Assembly (NCBI GenBank): GCA_963779225.1
Contig: CAVZWW010000003.1
Span: forward strand, 1,798,001-1,862,000
Direction: 5' to 3'
DNA length: 64,000 bases
Source: CAVPCZ01 sp963779225
Lineage (GTDB): Bacteria; Bacteroidota; Ignavibacteria; UBA10030; UBA6906
Under the pieces are notes generated by a model that did no database searches, had not been told where the DNA came from, and saw only the letters and a list, made by a program, of their open reading frames with translations. This document shows, one piece after another, positions 41,533-49,671 of the stretch. The first letter of the stretch is position 1. Each line of letters begins with the position of its first letter. The position numbers and the translations under genes were made by a program.

Positions 41533-42645
41533 ATGAACCTTCGTTGCTGTTTTCTCCTCCTGCTGGCACCCGCGTGCCTGTCCGGCCAGGAGCCCGGCGC
41601 TTCCAGAGCGCTTGGCGTTGATTTCCCTCCGCAAAAGACCGGAGAACAACGGGCACTGGTGGGGGAAGTCCTGACGGATACCATATCTCTGTCGACATGG
41701 GTCAGGCCGGAGGTAACAGTCAAAGTGTATGATCCGAGCTTTGCACGTGAAACGGGTGCCGGCAAAGCACTCGTGTTGGGTTCCGGGATCCGCCAGGTTG
41801 CCGTGTCCGCGGTGCAGCTGGACTCCGCCGGTACGTATTACGTGTTGAAGCGTATTTCGGGGATCGGACGGAATGACGGTGTGCGTCACCGGTACGGTTT
41901 CTACAAGGTGGTAACTGTGCGCTGGCCGGTGATTGTCGCAGAACCGGATTCCATCTACTACTACGGCGAAAGCGCGATCTTCAGTTTTGCCGCGGGTCAT
42001 GCGGACCAGCGCGGGTATTCTTACGAGGTGCTCCGTGACGGTGAAGTGTTGCTCACAGGAGATGGCCCGCTCTTCGGAGTTGAAAAGATCTGGCGTGCGA
42101 GGCTGGCGGGGCTCGGAACGTTCGTCCTGAAAGGATACTATCACGGACGTCTCTTCCTCTACGCGGATTCCACGGGGACCAAAAGGCGCGAGAGTGTGTG
42201 GCAGGTGCGCGTGGAAGTTCCCAGCCAGCGCGAAGTGCTTACCCTCTGGCATGATTCGACGACATATGATGAAATGGACAGGCAGGGCCGGACGCCACGG
42301 CTCGATCTGTCGCATGTCTCCGGCTTCCTCGGTCCGCTCCAGTTCCGGTTTGCAGCCAGCGGGCCATTCTATGAAGGGTTGTACCTCATCCCTGTAGGGA
42401 TCACCCGGGTTGAAGTCTCCTCCAGCCCTGCGGAATTTCTCCCTCGTGACGGAACCCGCGGGGTGAGCTGGCGCAGGGAACGGAATGGTCTCTGGAACAT
42501 CATCGAGGTGCAGCCCGCTGCGAATGTTCTTGAACGATGGTCACCGGAAAACCCGGCGGAAGTGACGCTCCGTCTCCGTATCACCGATGAGTTCGGGCTG
42601 GTCACCAGCAGGACCTACAAATCCCGGGTCTATTCCACACGTTAA
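41533..42645 (+). CDS. Unknown secreted beta-rich (Ig-like) protein
   Basis: A 370-residue protein with a signal peptide (RCCFLLLLAPACLSGQ). The mature part is predicted all-beta with repeated strand-turn patterns typical of Ig-like folds: DSAGTYYVLKRISG, VIVAEPDSIYYYGESAIFSFAAG, AGLGTFVLKGYYHGRLF, and a final LRLRITDEFGLVTSRTYKSRVYSTR. No lipobox is convincing. It starts 50 bases after the previous gene. Periplasmic or surface location is inferred. Confidence 0.65.
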   Translation: MNLRCCFLLLLAPACLSGQEPGASRALGVDFPPQKTGEQRALVGEVLTDTISLSTWVRPEVTVKVYDPSFARETGAGKALVLGSGIRQVAVSAVQLDSAGTYYVLKRISGIGRNDGVRHRYGFYKVVTVRWPVIVAEPDSIYYYGESAIFSFAAGHADQRGYSYEVLRDGEVLLTGDGPLFGVEKIWRARLAGLGTFVLKGYYHGRLFLYADSTGTKRRESVWQVRVEVPSQREVLTLWHDSTTYDEMDRQGRTPRLDLSHVSGFLGPLQFRFAASGPFYEGLYLIPVGITRVEVSSSPAEFLPRDGTRGVSWRRERNGLWNIIEVQPAANVLERWSPENPAEVTLRLRITDEFGLVTSRTYKSRVYSTR

Positions 42646-42667
42646 CGAACCAAGGGAGGTTTCACAC

Positions 42668-44305
42668 GTGATGACAGCACTTTTGGGCTGGCTCCTCGCG
42701 TTCGTGCTTGTCGCTCCGCAGGCCGGTGATGACGAAACGGCCGGGCCGCGCGAGAGCATCAGGACACGCCGGTTGTACGATCTCATCAGAGAGAAGGTGG
42801 CGACGGATGCTCGGAACACCAACCTTATGGAGACGGACGATCTCACCTTCTACGACCTCGCCCCGCTGCAGGGGGAAACGCTCGAAGGGGGCGAGGGGAA
42901 CAGGATGACCTTCCAGAAGGATGTCACTAGCGGTGGGAAGACCGGCCTGCGGAAGGAGACGTACAGATACCGGATCAGCTACCTTCCGGCGACATTTGAC
43001 ATGCCCTTGCAGATCATGCGCGTTGTCGAAACCGTCCGAACGGAATCCACACGCAGACTGTCGTTTCAGGGAACCGATCCGGCGGCGGAAGCGGGAGAAC
43101 ACAACGTAGTGGATACCACGGTTACCGAACACGTCCTCGACCTGGAGGACATCCTGCTTCTGCAATCACGTGCGACGCCGCCAGGAGTATCCGGCGGCAG
43201 ATCCGGCAGCCAGCAGTACGCAGCCCTCGAACAACTGCTGATAACGCTCGATCGCAAAGGCAGGGTTTCCGCCCTGCGGGAAAAGGAGAGCGGAAACGGA
43301 CTCGATCCCCACTTCTACAAGACGTCTGAATCAAACCGGGATTTCATCCAGTATGCACGGGTGAACGACCATCATCCGTTCGCCGATATTGCGCGTGATG
43401 AGCGTCCGTATTCGATCGAAGCCACCTTTTCCAGCCTGACGTTCGGCCACAAACTTCTGTATACAGGTGCGGAAACGATCGGCATTCACGGGTTCGGGTT
43501 CGAAATGGGATTCGGGGACCGTGTGCTCAACCTGGTTTCGTTCCAGTCGCCCGCGCTGACCTGGGGGGGTCGGCTGCTCCTGTTCTTCAATGATGCGCGC
43601 GGTTCGCAGATCGATTCCAGTTTCTTCCTCAATCTCAAGGTGCTGGCGAGGTCCCCCGTCAACACCGCCTCATTGATCGACCGGTGGCATCTCAATGCGG
43701 CATCCCCGGTAATGAATCTTGATCCGCCACGGTTGAATACCACGCCGGGCGTCGTGGTGGAAATCACCACGGGAGCTCCCTACTACCGCCTGCCGTTTTT
43801 CACATTCATGTATGCGGGCGGAACCAAGGAATATGCCGATCCTTTTGTAGAATTCGGTTCGCCCGGTGCGGAATACGCATACTACTCTGTGAGGCAGTGG
43901 GAGGCGTCTCTGGGATATTTCTGGAATACCGACGAACCGATGTACAACCGTTTCCGGTTCGATATCGGGGCGGGAACGTATGACATCCGCCAGGTCCAGT
44001 ACGACGCCCAGGGGAAATACGCCGTGGATACCAAGGCGCGCGGCATGAGCCAGGTCCAGCCCCTCCTCCAGGTGAACTATACCCACGTATCCAGCCGTGC
44101 AAGGTTCGGTGCGAACGTGCGTTTCTTTGACAACCGTCTGACCTTCACGCCATGGCTGAAGATCATTGACCGCGGGTTGCACGAGCTCCGGCTGGAGGCG
44201 ATCCTTCTTCCCCGTCCGATCGGACGCTCCCTTCATCCGTGGGAAGCGGAACGCGCCAACCTGCTGCAGCTGCGTTATCGTTACGGCTTCGACAAGAACT
44301 GGTGA
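42668..44305 (+). CDS. Unknown outer-membrane-like protein with aromatic C-terminus
   Basis: A 545-residue protein. A signal peptide (TALLGWLLAFVLVAPQAG) is followed by an N-terminal soluble region with an adhesion- or bridge-like charged composition. From about residue 250 come alternating aromatic strands (FGFEMGFGDRVLNL, WEASLGYFWNTDEPMYNRFRFDIGAGTYDI, ARFGANVRFFDNRLTFTPWLKI), ending LRYRYGFDKNW, the terminal aromatic expected of an outer-membrane barrel. AAGGGAGG at 42652-42659 favours GTG 42668; ATG 42671 is the alternative. The family is unknown. Confidence 0.65.
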   Translation: MMTALLGWLLAFVLVAPQAGDDETAGPRESIRTRRLYDLIREKVATDARNTNLMETDDLTFYDLAPLQGETLEGGEGNRMTFQKDVTSGGKTGLRKETYRYRISYLPATFDMPLQIMRVVETVRTESTRRLSFQGTDPAAEAGEHNVVDTTVTEHVLDLEDILLLQSRATPPGVSGGRSGSQQYAALEQLLITLDRKGRVSALREKESGNGLDPHFYKTSESNRDFIQYARVNDHHPFADIARDERPYSIEATFSSLTFGHKLLYTGAETIGIHGFGFEMGFGDRVLNLVSFQSPALTWGGRLLLFFNDARGSQIDSSFFLNLKVLARSPVNTASLIDRWHLNAASPVMNLDPPRLNTTPGVVVEITTGAPYYRLPFFTFMYAGGTKEYADPFVEFGSPGAEYAYYSVRQWEASLGYFWNTDEPMYNRFRFDIGAGTYDIRQVQYDAQGKYAVDTKARGMSQVQPLLQVNYTHVSSRARFGANVRFFDNRLTFTPWLKIIDRGLHELRLEAILLPRPIGRSLHPWEAERANLLQLRYRYGFDKNW

Positions 44306-44312
44306 GGATCTC

Positions 44313-45638
44313 ATGAAGACAAGGGCATCTCTCCTCCTGCTTGCGGCACTCGTTTGCGGGCAATCTCTTGAGGCCGGCGACAAGCCCGGGCGCCTCGACA
44401 GCATTTACACCCATCTGATCAAACTGGACACCGGCATGTTTCCGCCGGAAGAATGGACGGTCACCGATGTACGGGTCGTCCGGGAAATCCTGTATCAGGT
44501 GCAAAATAGTGATCGTACGCTGGATCAACGGCATCAACGGTTGCCGCGCGAGGCGGATCGTGTGGAGGTGATCTGCCGCAAGCGCCTTCACGACGATGAA
44601 ATCCAGACACTCTTCCTGACGTACATGGCTGAATCCGGCCGTGACACCGTGGTCCTTGACGACTATGTGTTCATTCGAGGGATTCTCGGCCAGGAGTTGT
44701 ACCGGACTGTGCAGGGATACCGGGGGTCGGGCAGGGATGACTTTGAAGCCGATCTTGCCCGGGTGACCGACATCTATCTGAATCCACTGGAGCCGTCGGT
44801 GCAACTCTGGTCGACTCAACCGCGTGGTGCGCGCGCCTATTCCGGGGTGAGCATGTTCGGCCGTTTGGGGAATGAGACCCTGGATCTCCCGTTCTGGTTC
44901 CGGGGTACGATGGTCGGCGGACTGACGCTGACATACATCGATCGTCCCTCGGCCGTGCGTGATCCGGACTACTACCTGTTCCGGATTAATGTGGGGATCG
45001 AGGAACCCATTAATTTCTCCGTCCTCCAGCCGACCCCGCCGTCTCCCAACTCAATGTTCAAGAGCCGGAAACTGGAAGGATCGGGCACAGCGGTATTCCT
45101 GAGCGGGAGTTACACACCCTGGACACGGGTTCCGTTCCTCGGGATCGATACTGCGGGCTTTGTCCGCCTGCATCTGGAGCTGTCTGTGGCAGTGGAGGAC
45201 CGGGAGAGTTTTTCGCCGAATCTTCCGGAGACGTTCTATTCCATCCGGAACGCCGTTATCCTCGGGGCTGAAGTAAAGCGGCTGGGTGTGTTCAACCTGG
45301 GAGCCGGTCTGGCCTGGCATGATCTGCATCATTTCTCCCGCGTGGAATTGCCCGACAACGGGGCATCCCAAATCGAACCGACCGTGAACAATGTGCTCGC
45401 CTCTTTTGAATGCGGTATCGGAGAGCACGGCGGGCTTTTACAGTATGATATCCGTACGGCCGTCCACTACAGTCTCACGGACGGGTACGGTTTTTTCGTC
45501 GTGAAACCCGTTTTGATGCTGAGCAACAACTTCGGCGTGTCCGTAAGCTATTTCAAGGCTTTCCGGTCCGACAATCTGCCTCCGTGGCATTATGACAACT
45601 ATATCGTGTTTGCCCCGATCATCAGGATAAACTACTAA
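44313..45638 (+). CDS. Unknown outer-membrane-like protein, last gene of envelope cluster
   Basis: A 441-residue protein. A cleavable signal peptide (KTRASLLLLAALVCGQSLEAG) is followed by a helical N-terminal part (about 25-130) and a C-terminal beta-strand-rich part (LPFWFRGTMVGGLTLTYID, GFVRLHLELSVAVED, DYYLFRINVGIEE) ending IVFAPIIRINY with a terminal aromatic. It begins 7 bases after the preceding gene (TGAGGA ribosome-binding site within the junction), so the two are probably co-translated. Both have a periplasmic N-part plus a barrel-like C-part and may be paralogous in design. Family unknown. Confidence 0.65.
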   Translation: MKTRASLLLLAALVCGQSLEAGDKPGRLDSIYTHLIKLDTGMFPPEEWTVTDVRVVREILYQVQNSDRTLDQRHQRLPREADRVEVICRKRLHDDEIQTLFLTYMAESGRDTVVLDDYVFIRGILGQELYRTVQGYRGSGRDDFEADLARVTDIYLNPLEPSVQLWSTQPRGARAYSGVSMFGRLGNETLDLPFWFRGTMVGGLTLTYIDRPSAVRDPDYYLFRINVGIEEPINFSVLQPTPPSPNSMFKSRKLEGSGTAVFLSGSYTPWTRVPFLGIDTAGFVRLHLELSVAVEDRESFSPNLPETFYSIRNAVILGAEVKRLGVFNLGAGLAWHDLHHFSRVELPDNGASQIEPTVNNVLASFECGIGEHGGLLQYDIRTAVHYSLTDGYGFFVVKPVLMLSNNFGVSVSYFKAFRSDNLPPWHYDNYIVFAPIIRINY

Positions 45639-45639
45639 A

Positions 45640-45668
45640 TTGCTTTTTCCGCAGGGAATGGCTATATT
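45640..45668 (+). promoter_or_regulatory. Promoter of the TPR protein gene
   Basis: TTGCTT at 45640-45645 and TATATT at 45663-45668, 17-bp spacer. The hexamers are the same as in the proline dehydrogenase promoter at 10.96 kb. The T-run after TTGC may also help end transcription of the envelope cluster. Confidence 0.65.
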
Positions 45669-45706
45669 ATTACGTTTTGATCTTCTTACCCCAATCAGGA
45701 GTCACC

Positions 45707-46882
45707 ATGAAACGGTACATACCTCTCGGTATCATTTCCCTGGCATTCTTGTACATCACCACCACGGGATTCCAGTGCGGTTCCGCAGAAACCACAAGCG
45801 CCAAACTGTACATGCAGCAGAAGCAGTGGGAAAAAGCGGAGGCGAGCCTGCTGAAGGAAGTAACCAAGAATGAGAAGAACGAAGAAGCGTGGTACCTGCT
45901 CGGCCAGGTACGCCTTGAAATGCGCAAATATACGGAGATGAACGAAGCGTATACGCGTACTCTGCAGTTGTCGGATAAGTACAAGACGGAGATCGCGCGC
46001 AACCGCCTCGCTGTCTGGGCGATGATGTACAATGATGGCGTCGGCATCTACAACAAGGGGCGCGACACCTCGGCCTACTACCAGCTGGCGATCGATCGTT
46101 TTTCCACGGCGATCGAAATGGTGCCTGACAGTGCGAGCACATACTATGTCAGGGCCCTCGCATACTATGCACAGCATGACGTGAAGAGGGCTCAGAAGGA
46201 TCTTGAGACCGCTGTTGCAAAGAATCCCGAGTTTGAAGAGGCTGCCCGCCTCCTTGGCCAGGTGCACTATACGAATGCCCTGGAACAGCAGCAGGCCAAG
46301 AATGAGGCCGGATTCAACTCCGAAATGGCCGGTGCCACGGCCGCATTTGAAATGGCCTACAAGGTGAACCCGGGAAGCGCCGACAATATCACCAACCTGA
46401 TCGATGTTTACGAACGCACGAAGAACACCGACAAGGCAATGGCCCTCACACAGAGCGCCGTTGAAAGAGACCCGAACAACAAGGTGTTCCGGTACGCATT
46501 CGGCGTCTTCCTTCTGAAACAGGATCGTTTTCAGGAGAGCACCGAGCAATTCAAGAAAGCCATCGAACTTGACCCCGGTTATGCCGACGCCATTTACAAT
46601 GCCGGTGTCTCGTACCTGAACTGGGGTGTCTCGATGAAAGCGGAAGCCGACAAGAAAGCGGATGCGGAACGGGCGCAGAACAAGGGGAAGGAAGTCAAGC
46701 AAGACCTCTCCTACAAAGAAAAGTTCAAGGAAGCCCTCCCGTACCTGGAGAAGGCTCAGGAGCTCCGCCCTGATGATCTCGCTTTGCTGCAGCAACTCGG
46801 CAAACTGTATGCGAATCTGAACATGGTCGATAAGTCCAAAGCCGCATTTGAGCGGTACGACAAACTGACCAAAGGCAAATAA
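45707..46882 (+). CDS. TPR-repeat envelope (lipo)protein
   Basis: A 391-residue protein. The N-terminal segment PLGIISLAFLYITTTGFQC resembles a signal peptide, with Cys as a possible lipidation site, although GFQC is not a classical lipobox. About seven tetratricopeptide repeats follow (for example QWEKAEASLLKEVTKNEKNEEAWYLLGQV-like, YAQHDVKRAQKDLETAV, DRFQESTEQFKKAIELDPGYADAIYNAG, LEKAQELRPDDLALLQQLGKLY), with a Lys-rich insert around 310-335. A scaffold role at the outer membrane is likely; partners are unknown. AGGAG lies 5 bases before ATG 45707. Own promoter and strong terminator. Confidence 0.8.
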   Translation: MKRYIPLGIISLAFLYITTTGFQCGSAETTSAKLYMQQKQWEKAEASLLKEVTKNEKNEEAWYLLGQVRLEMRKYTEMNEAYTRTLQLSDKYKTEIARNRLAVWAMMYNDGVGIYNKGRDTSAYYQLAIDRFSTAIEMVPDSASTYYVRALAYYAQHDVKRAQKDLETAVAKNPEFEEAARLLGQVHYTNALEQQQAKNEAGFNSEMAGATAAFEMAYKVNPGSADNITNLIDVYERTKNTDKAMALTQSAVERDPNNKVFRYAFGVFLLKQDRFQESTEQFKKAIELDPGYADAIYNAGVSYLNWGVSMKAEADKKADAERAQNKGKEVKQDLSYKEKFKEALPYLEKAQELRPDDLALLQQLGKLYANLNMVDKSKAAFERYDKLTKGK

Positions 46883-46900
46883 CCGTATTACGTAGCCAGT

Positions 46901-46931
46901 GCCCTGCCCTTCGGGGCGGGGCTTTTTTTTT
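46901..46931 (+). terminator. Strong intrinsic terminator after the TPR gene
   Basis: Stem GCCCTGCCC (46901-46909) with GGGCGGGGC (46914-46922), one G-U-compatible mismatch, closed by a TTCG tetraloop and followed by nine T (46923-46931). The DUF3467 gene starts 15 bases later, so it must rely on readthrough or its own start site. Confidence 0.9.
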
Positions 46932-46946
46932 GAAAGGAGATGTGCG

Positions 46947-47273
46947 ATGAGCGATCAGGGCAATCCCGGACAACAGCAGATCAATATCGAACTCGGTGAG
47001 AAAGAGGCCGAAGGCGTCTATTCCAATCTCGCCATCATCACCCATTCGCCTGCCGAGTTTGTGATCGATTTCACCCGTGTCCTTCCCGGCGTACCCAAAG
47101 CCAGAGTCCACGCGCGGGTCATCATGACCGTCCAGCACGCGAAACTGCTTCTGCGTGCCCTGGAAGACAACATCGCCAAGTATGAAATGAAGTTCGGTGA
47201 AATCAAGATCCACGGTGATGGCGGTCCGGTACTCGGTTTTCAGCAAATGATGCCTGACGAAAAGGTCCACTAG
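46947..47273 (+). CDS. DUF3467 family protein
   Basis: A 108-residue soluble protein matching the DUF3467 pattern: INIELGEKEAEGVYSNLAIITHSPAEFVIDFTRVLPGVPKARVHARVIMTVQHAKLLLRALEDNIAKYE followed by a flexible C-terminus. The family is widespread in Bacteroidota relatives and thermophiles, function unknown. AAAGGAG at 46933-46939 sets the ATG at 46947. The upstream in-frame ORF start overlaps the terminator and is rejected. Confidence 0.88.
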   Translation: MSDQGNPGQQQINIELGEKEAEGVYSNLAIITHSPAEFVIDFTRVLPGVPKARVHARVIMTVQHAKLLLRALEDNIAKYEMKFGEIKIHGDGGPVLGFQQMMPDEKVH

Positions 47274-47625
47274 CGGTCCGTCCGGCGTACGCGTTGCATC
47301 TTCGTCAGACGCTTCGCCCGGTACATTTCATCACCGTACGAGGCGCCGACAGAAGCGCACGTCTTCAAGAGGGTCACCCGCAGAGACTCCGTGACGAAGG
47401 GCCGGAGAACCCTCTGTCACTTTGTAGAATCGACACATAATCTGTTCCCGCCAGGCCTGCGCCTTTTTCCCGTCTTTTCCGCCCCCTGTTCCTAACCCCT
47501 TGTTCTACAAGCTGCTAGGGCACAGCGTGTGCTCCGTCACCGGACTCATGCCGCTGGCACCGGCTTTGCTTCAACAGTCCCCAGTGAACAAACACTGGAG
47601 ACTTCAGCCAAACGTGGGGCGGAGA
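47274..47625. other. 352-bp intergenic region without recognised element
   Basis: Lies between the DUF3467 gene and the large envelope protein gene. I see no tRNA, no convincing -35/-10 pair at 16-18 bp and no T-tailed hairpin. A CTTGTTCTACAAG palindrome-like stretch occurs at about 47500-47512. Confidence 0.5.
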
Positions 47626-49671
47626 ATGGAGAGATCAAATACGCATTTTTTTCTGATACGCGCCCTATCGCTCGGCCTTGCGTTCGGCGCATTTCATTGT
47701 TTCAACAAACCCATGGAACCCGTTCTGCCACAATGGGACGTGGACCTGTCTGCATCCATCGCCACCCGCACGTATACGCTTGAAGAAATCGCTCTGAGAG
47801 ACACCAGTATCCTGCAGGTCGCCCCGGGGGGGACACGGCTGATGATGAGAACCTCGGTAACGGCTGACCCCACATATGTCGGCGATCGCATCGCCCTCGA
47901 TCCCATTGCGACCTCCTTCGGTGCTGATCTCGGTCCATTCTCCGTCAGCATGCCTCCGATTGATCTGAATATACAGATTCCGGGGCTCACACCGGGGATG
48001 ACAACGCTTATTCTTCCGCTGCCGCCGACGAATATCCCCGCGGTGAGTGGTGACCTTCCGAACGTCCAGAGTGCCCTCATACAAAGCGGCACCGTACAGT
48101 TGAGGCTGATAAACCGGATGGATGTCCCGGTCAGGATAGAAACGCCGATCCAGCTTGTGAACCAGGCCGGAGGGACGATTGCCAGTTTTGATTTCGGCGC
48201 TGCCGAGATCCCGGCTCGCGGTGTACGCACGGTGCAGGCCGATCTTGCCGGTAAAACCATCCTCCAGCGTGTACGCCTCGAGGCAATGCGTGTCTCGAGC
48301 ACGGGAAGCGGATCCTTGCCGGTGGCAATTCCCGATACGATGTTGCTCGCCACGATCAGCTCTTCGGACCTCGTCGCCCTCACCGCAACGACAACCCAGG
48401 TCTCCCCGCAGCATTTTGTGGCGACCCGGTCGATCCCCATGAACACCCAGACACTGATCCGTGAAGTGTGGCTGAACCGGGGAATGCTGAATCTTCGAAT
48501 CGTGAACAGTATTGACCTCCGCATGTCCCTCTGCGTGCGGCTGCCGGAATTGGTCCGTTCCTCCGGACAGACCTTTGAACAGACCGTTGATATCGCACCG
48601 CGTGATTCTGCCGTTCTGACCATAGATCTGGGCCGGACACGCCTGCGGTCCCTGGACGGGGGTTTTCTCAGATCTCTGGTTGCGGAATGCGTTGCAGATC
48701 TGTACGGGGCCGGGGATGGCGGTGCGGTGACATTGCAGTCGACGGATTTTGTGCGTGTGGACGCCACAAGCGGTTCCGTGATCGCCGACAGCGCCATCGC
48801 CGTGCTGCAACCCACCATGATCGCCATCGATGAGCACGTCGCATTGAAACTCGGAGACATCGGAAAGAAGTTCAAGGGACAGATCGACATACCGGGCGCC
48901 AGCATGGTGTTCACACCACAAACGTCCATCACCGCACCGCTGGAATTGGATTTGCGGTTTGAAGCCAAAGACGATGCCGGAAAGACGGTGACGCTTCAAG
49001 TGCCGGTCACGAAGGGGACGAGCGGGCTGGGCACAATCGCTTTTGCGCCGGGTGACGTCGGAGAGTTCCTCTCCCAGATTTCAGGCAATCTTCCTGATTC
49101 CCTGCGTGTGGTGGGTCATGTCTGGTTGAATCCGGACTTTGACACCACGGCTCCGGCCGCAATCGGGCGCAACTGTTCATTTGCGGGAAATGTGAATCTT
49201 TCGGTTCCGCTGAGCATGCGGATCGCCGACGGTGTGTTCGCCGATACCCTGGTGATGGGGGATACCACGGGTGACGGCACCGCAGACAACAGAATCGATC
49301 CCGCGCAACTCAACGACTTCAATTCAGGGCGTATGTTCGTGGAAATCGACAATGGTCTTCCCCTGGCGGTGAAGGTCAAATTGGTGTTGCTGGACCGCGA
49401 CCGCAGACCGCTGCTGGTTATTCCTCAATCGGAAGGCGATTCGATCGCGATCGCTGCCGGCATCATTGCCGGCGGGGATGTGCAGGCCTCCGCGCGTTCC
49501 AGCCGCTTCGTGGAATTGCAGAACACGGAACTGCGATCATTGAATACCGCCGATTTTGTTCAGGTGGGCATGGCGGTGAATACCCCGGGGACCGACGCAG
49601 TCAATTTCAACACCACGGACCGGGTGCGTATACGTGTATGGACGCAACTCTCCTACAGGGTAAAGCCATGA
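47626..49671 (+). CDS. Large secreted beta-rich protein coupled to a DUF5723 gene
   Basis: A 681-residue protein, family not recognised. An N-terminal hydrophobic segment (THFFLIRALSLGLAFGAFHCF) is a signal or lipoprotein signal. The rest is predicted nearly all beta, with strand patterns repeated about every 120-150 residues. Examples are VRIETPIQLVNQAGGTIASFDFG, MSLCVRLPELVRSSGQTFEQT, APLELDLRFEAKDDAGKTVTLQVP and LAVKVKLVLLDRDRRPLL, suggesting several Ig-like or jellyroll domains in tandem. Its stop overlaps the next start as ATGA. The pair may be a surface protein and its outer-membrane partner. ATG 47626 is chosen as the first Met with a signal-like sequence. Confidence 0.7.
   Translation: MERSNTHFFLIRALSLGLAFGAFHCFNKPMEPVLPQWDVDLSASIATRTYTLEEIALRDTSILQVAPGGTRLMMRTSVTADPTYVGDRIALDPIATSFGADLGPFSVSMPPIDLNIQIPGLTPGMTTLILPLPPTNIPAVSGDLPNVQSALIQSGTVQLRLINRMDVPVRIETPIQLVNQAGGTIASFDFGAAEIPARGVRTVQADLAGKTILQRVRLEAMRVSSTGSGSLPVAIPDTMLLATISSSDLVALTATTTQVSPQHFVATRSIPMNTQTLIREVWLNRGMLNLRIVNSIDLRMSLCVRLPELVRSSGQTFEQTVDIAPRDSAVLTIDLGRTRLRSLDGGFLRSLVAECVADLYGAGDGGAVTLQSTDFVRVDATSGSVIADSAIAVLQPTMIAIDEHVALKLGDIGKKFKGQIDIPGASMVFTPQTSITAPLELDLRFEAKDDAGKTVTLQVPVTKGTSGLGTIAFAPGDVGEFLSQISGNLPDSLRVVGHVWLNPDFDTTAPAAIGRNCSFAGNVNLSVPLSMRIADGVFADTLVMGDTTGDGTADNRIDPAQLNDFNSGRMFVEIDNGLPLAVKVKLVLLDRDRRPLLVIPQSEGDSIAIAAGIIAGGDVQASARSSRFVELQNTELRSLNTADFVQVGMAVNTPGTDAVNFNTTDRVRIRVWTQLSYRVKP

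Noticed and set aside
41740..41760. parS-like sequence (GCACGTGAAAC) within the 41533 gene
   Set aside because: Only about 12 of 16 positions match the parS palindrome and it lies in coding sequence far from parAB; one weak match is expected by chance.
47274..47625. Search for a tRNA or small RNA in the gap after DUF3467
   Set aside because: No T-loop GTTCRANNC-type box with matching acceptor stem and no T-tailed hairpin found by eye.
47665..48999. Overlapping minus-strand open frames of 444 and 424 residues
   Set aside because: Antisense shadows of the 681-residue secreted protein, in two frames at once, which is typical of G+C-rich third-position bias.
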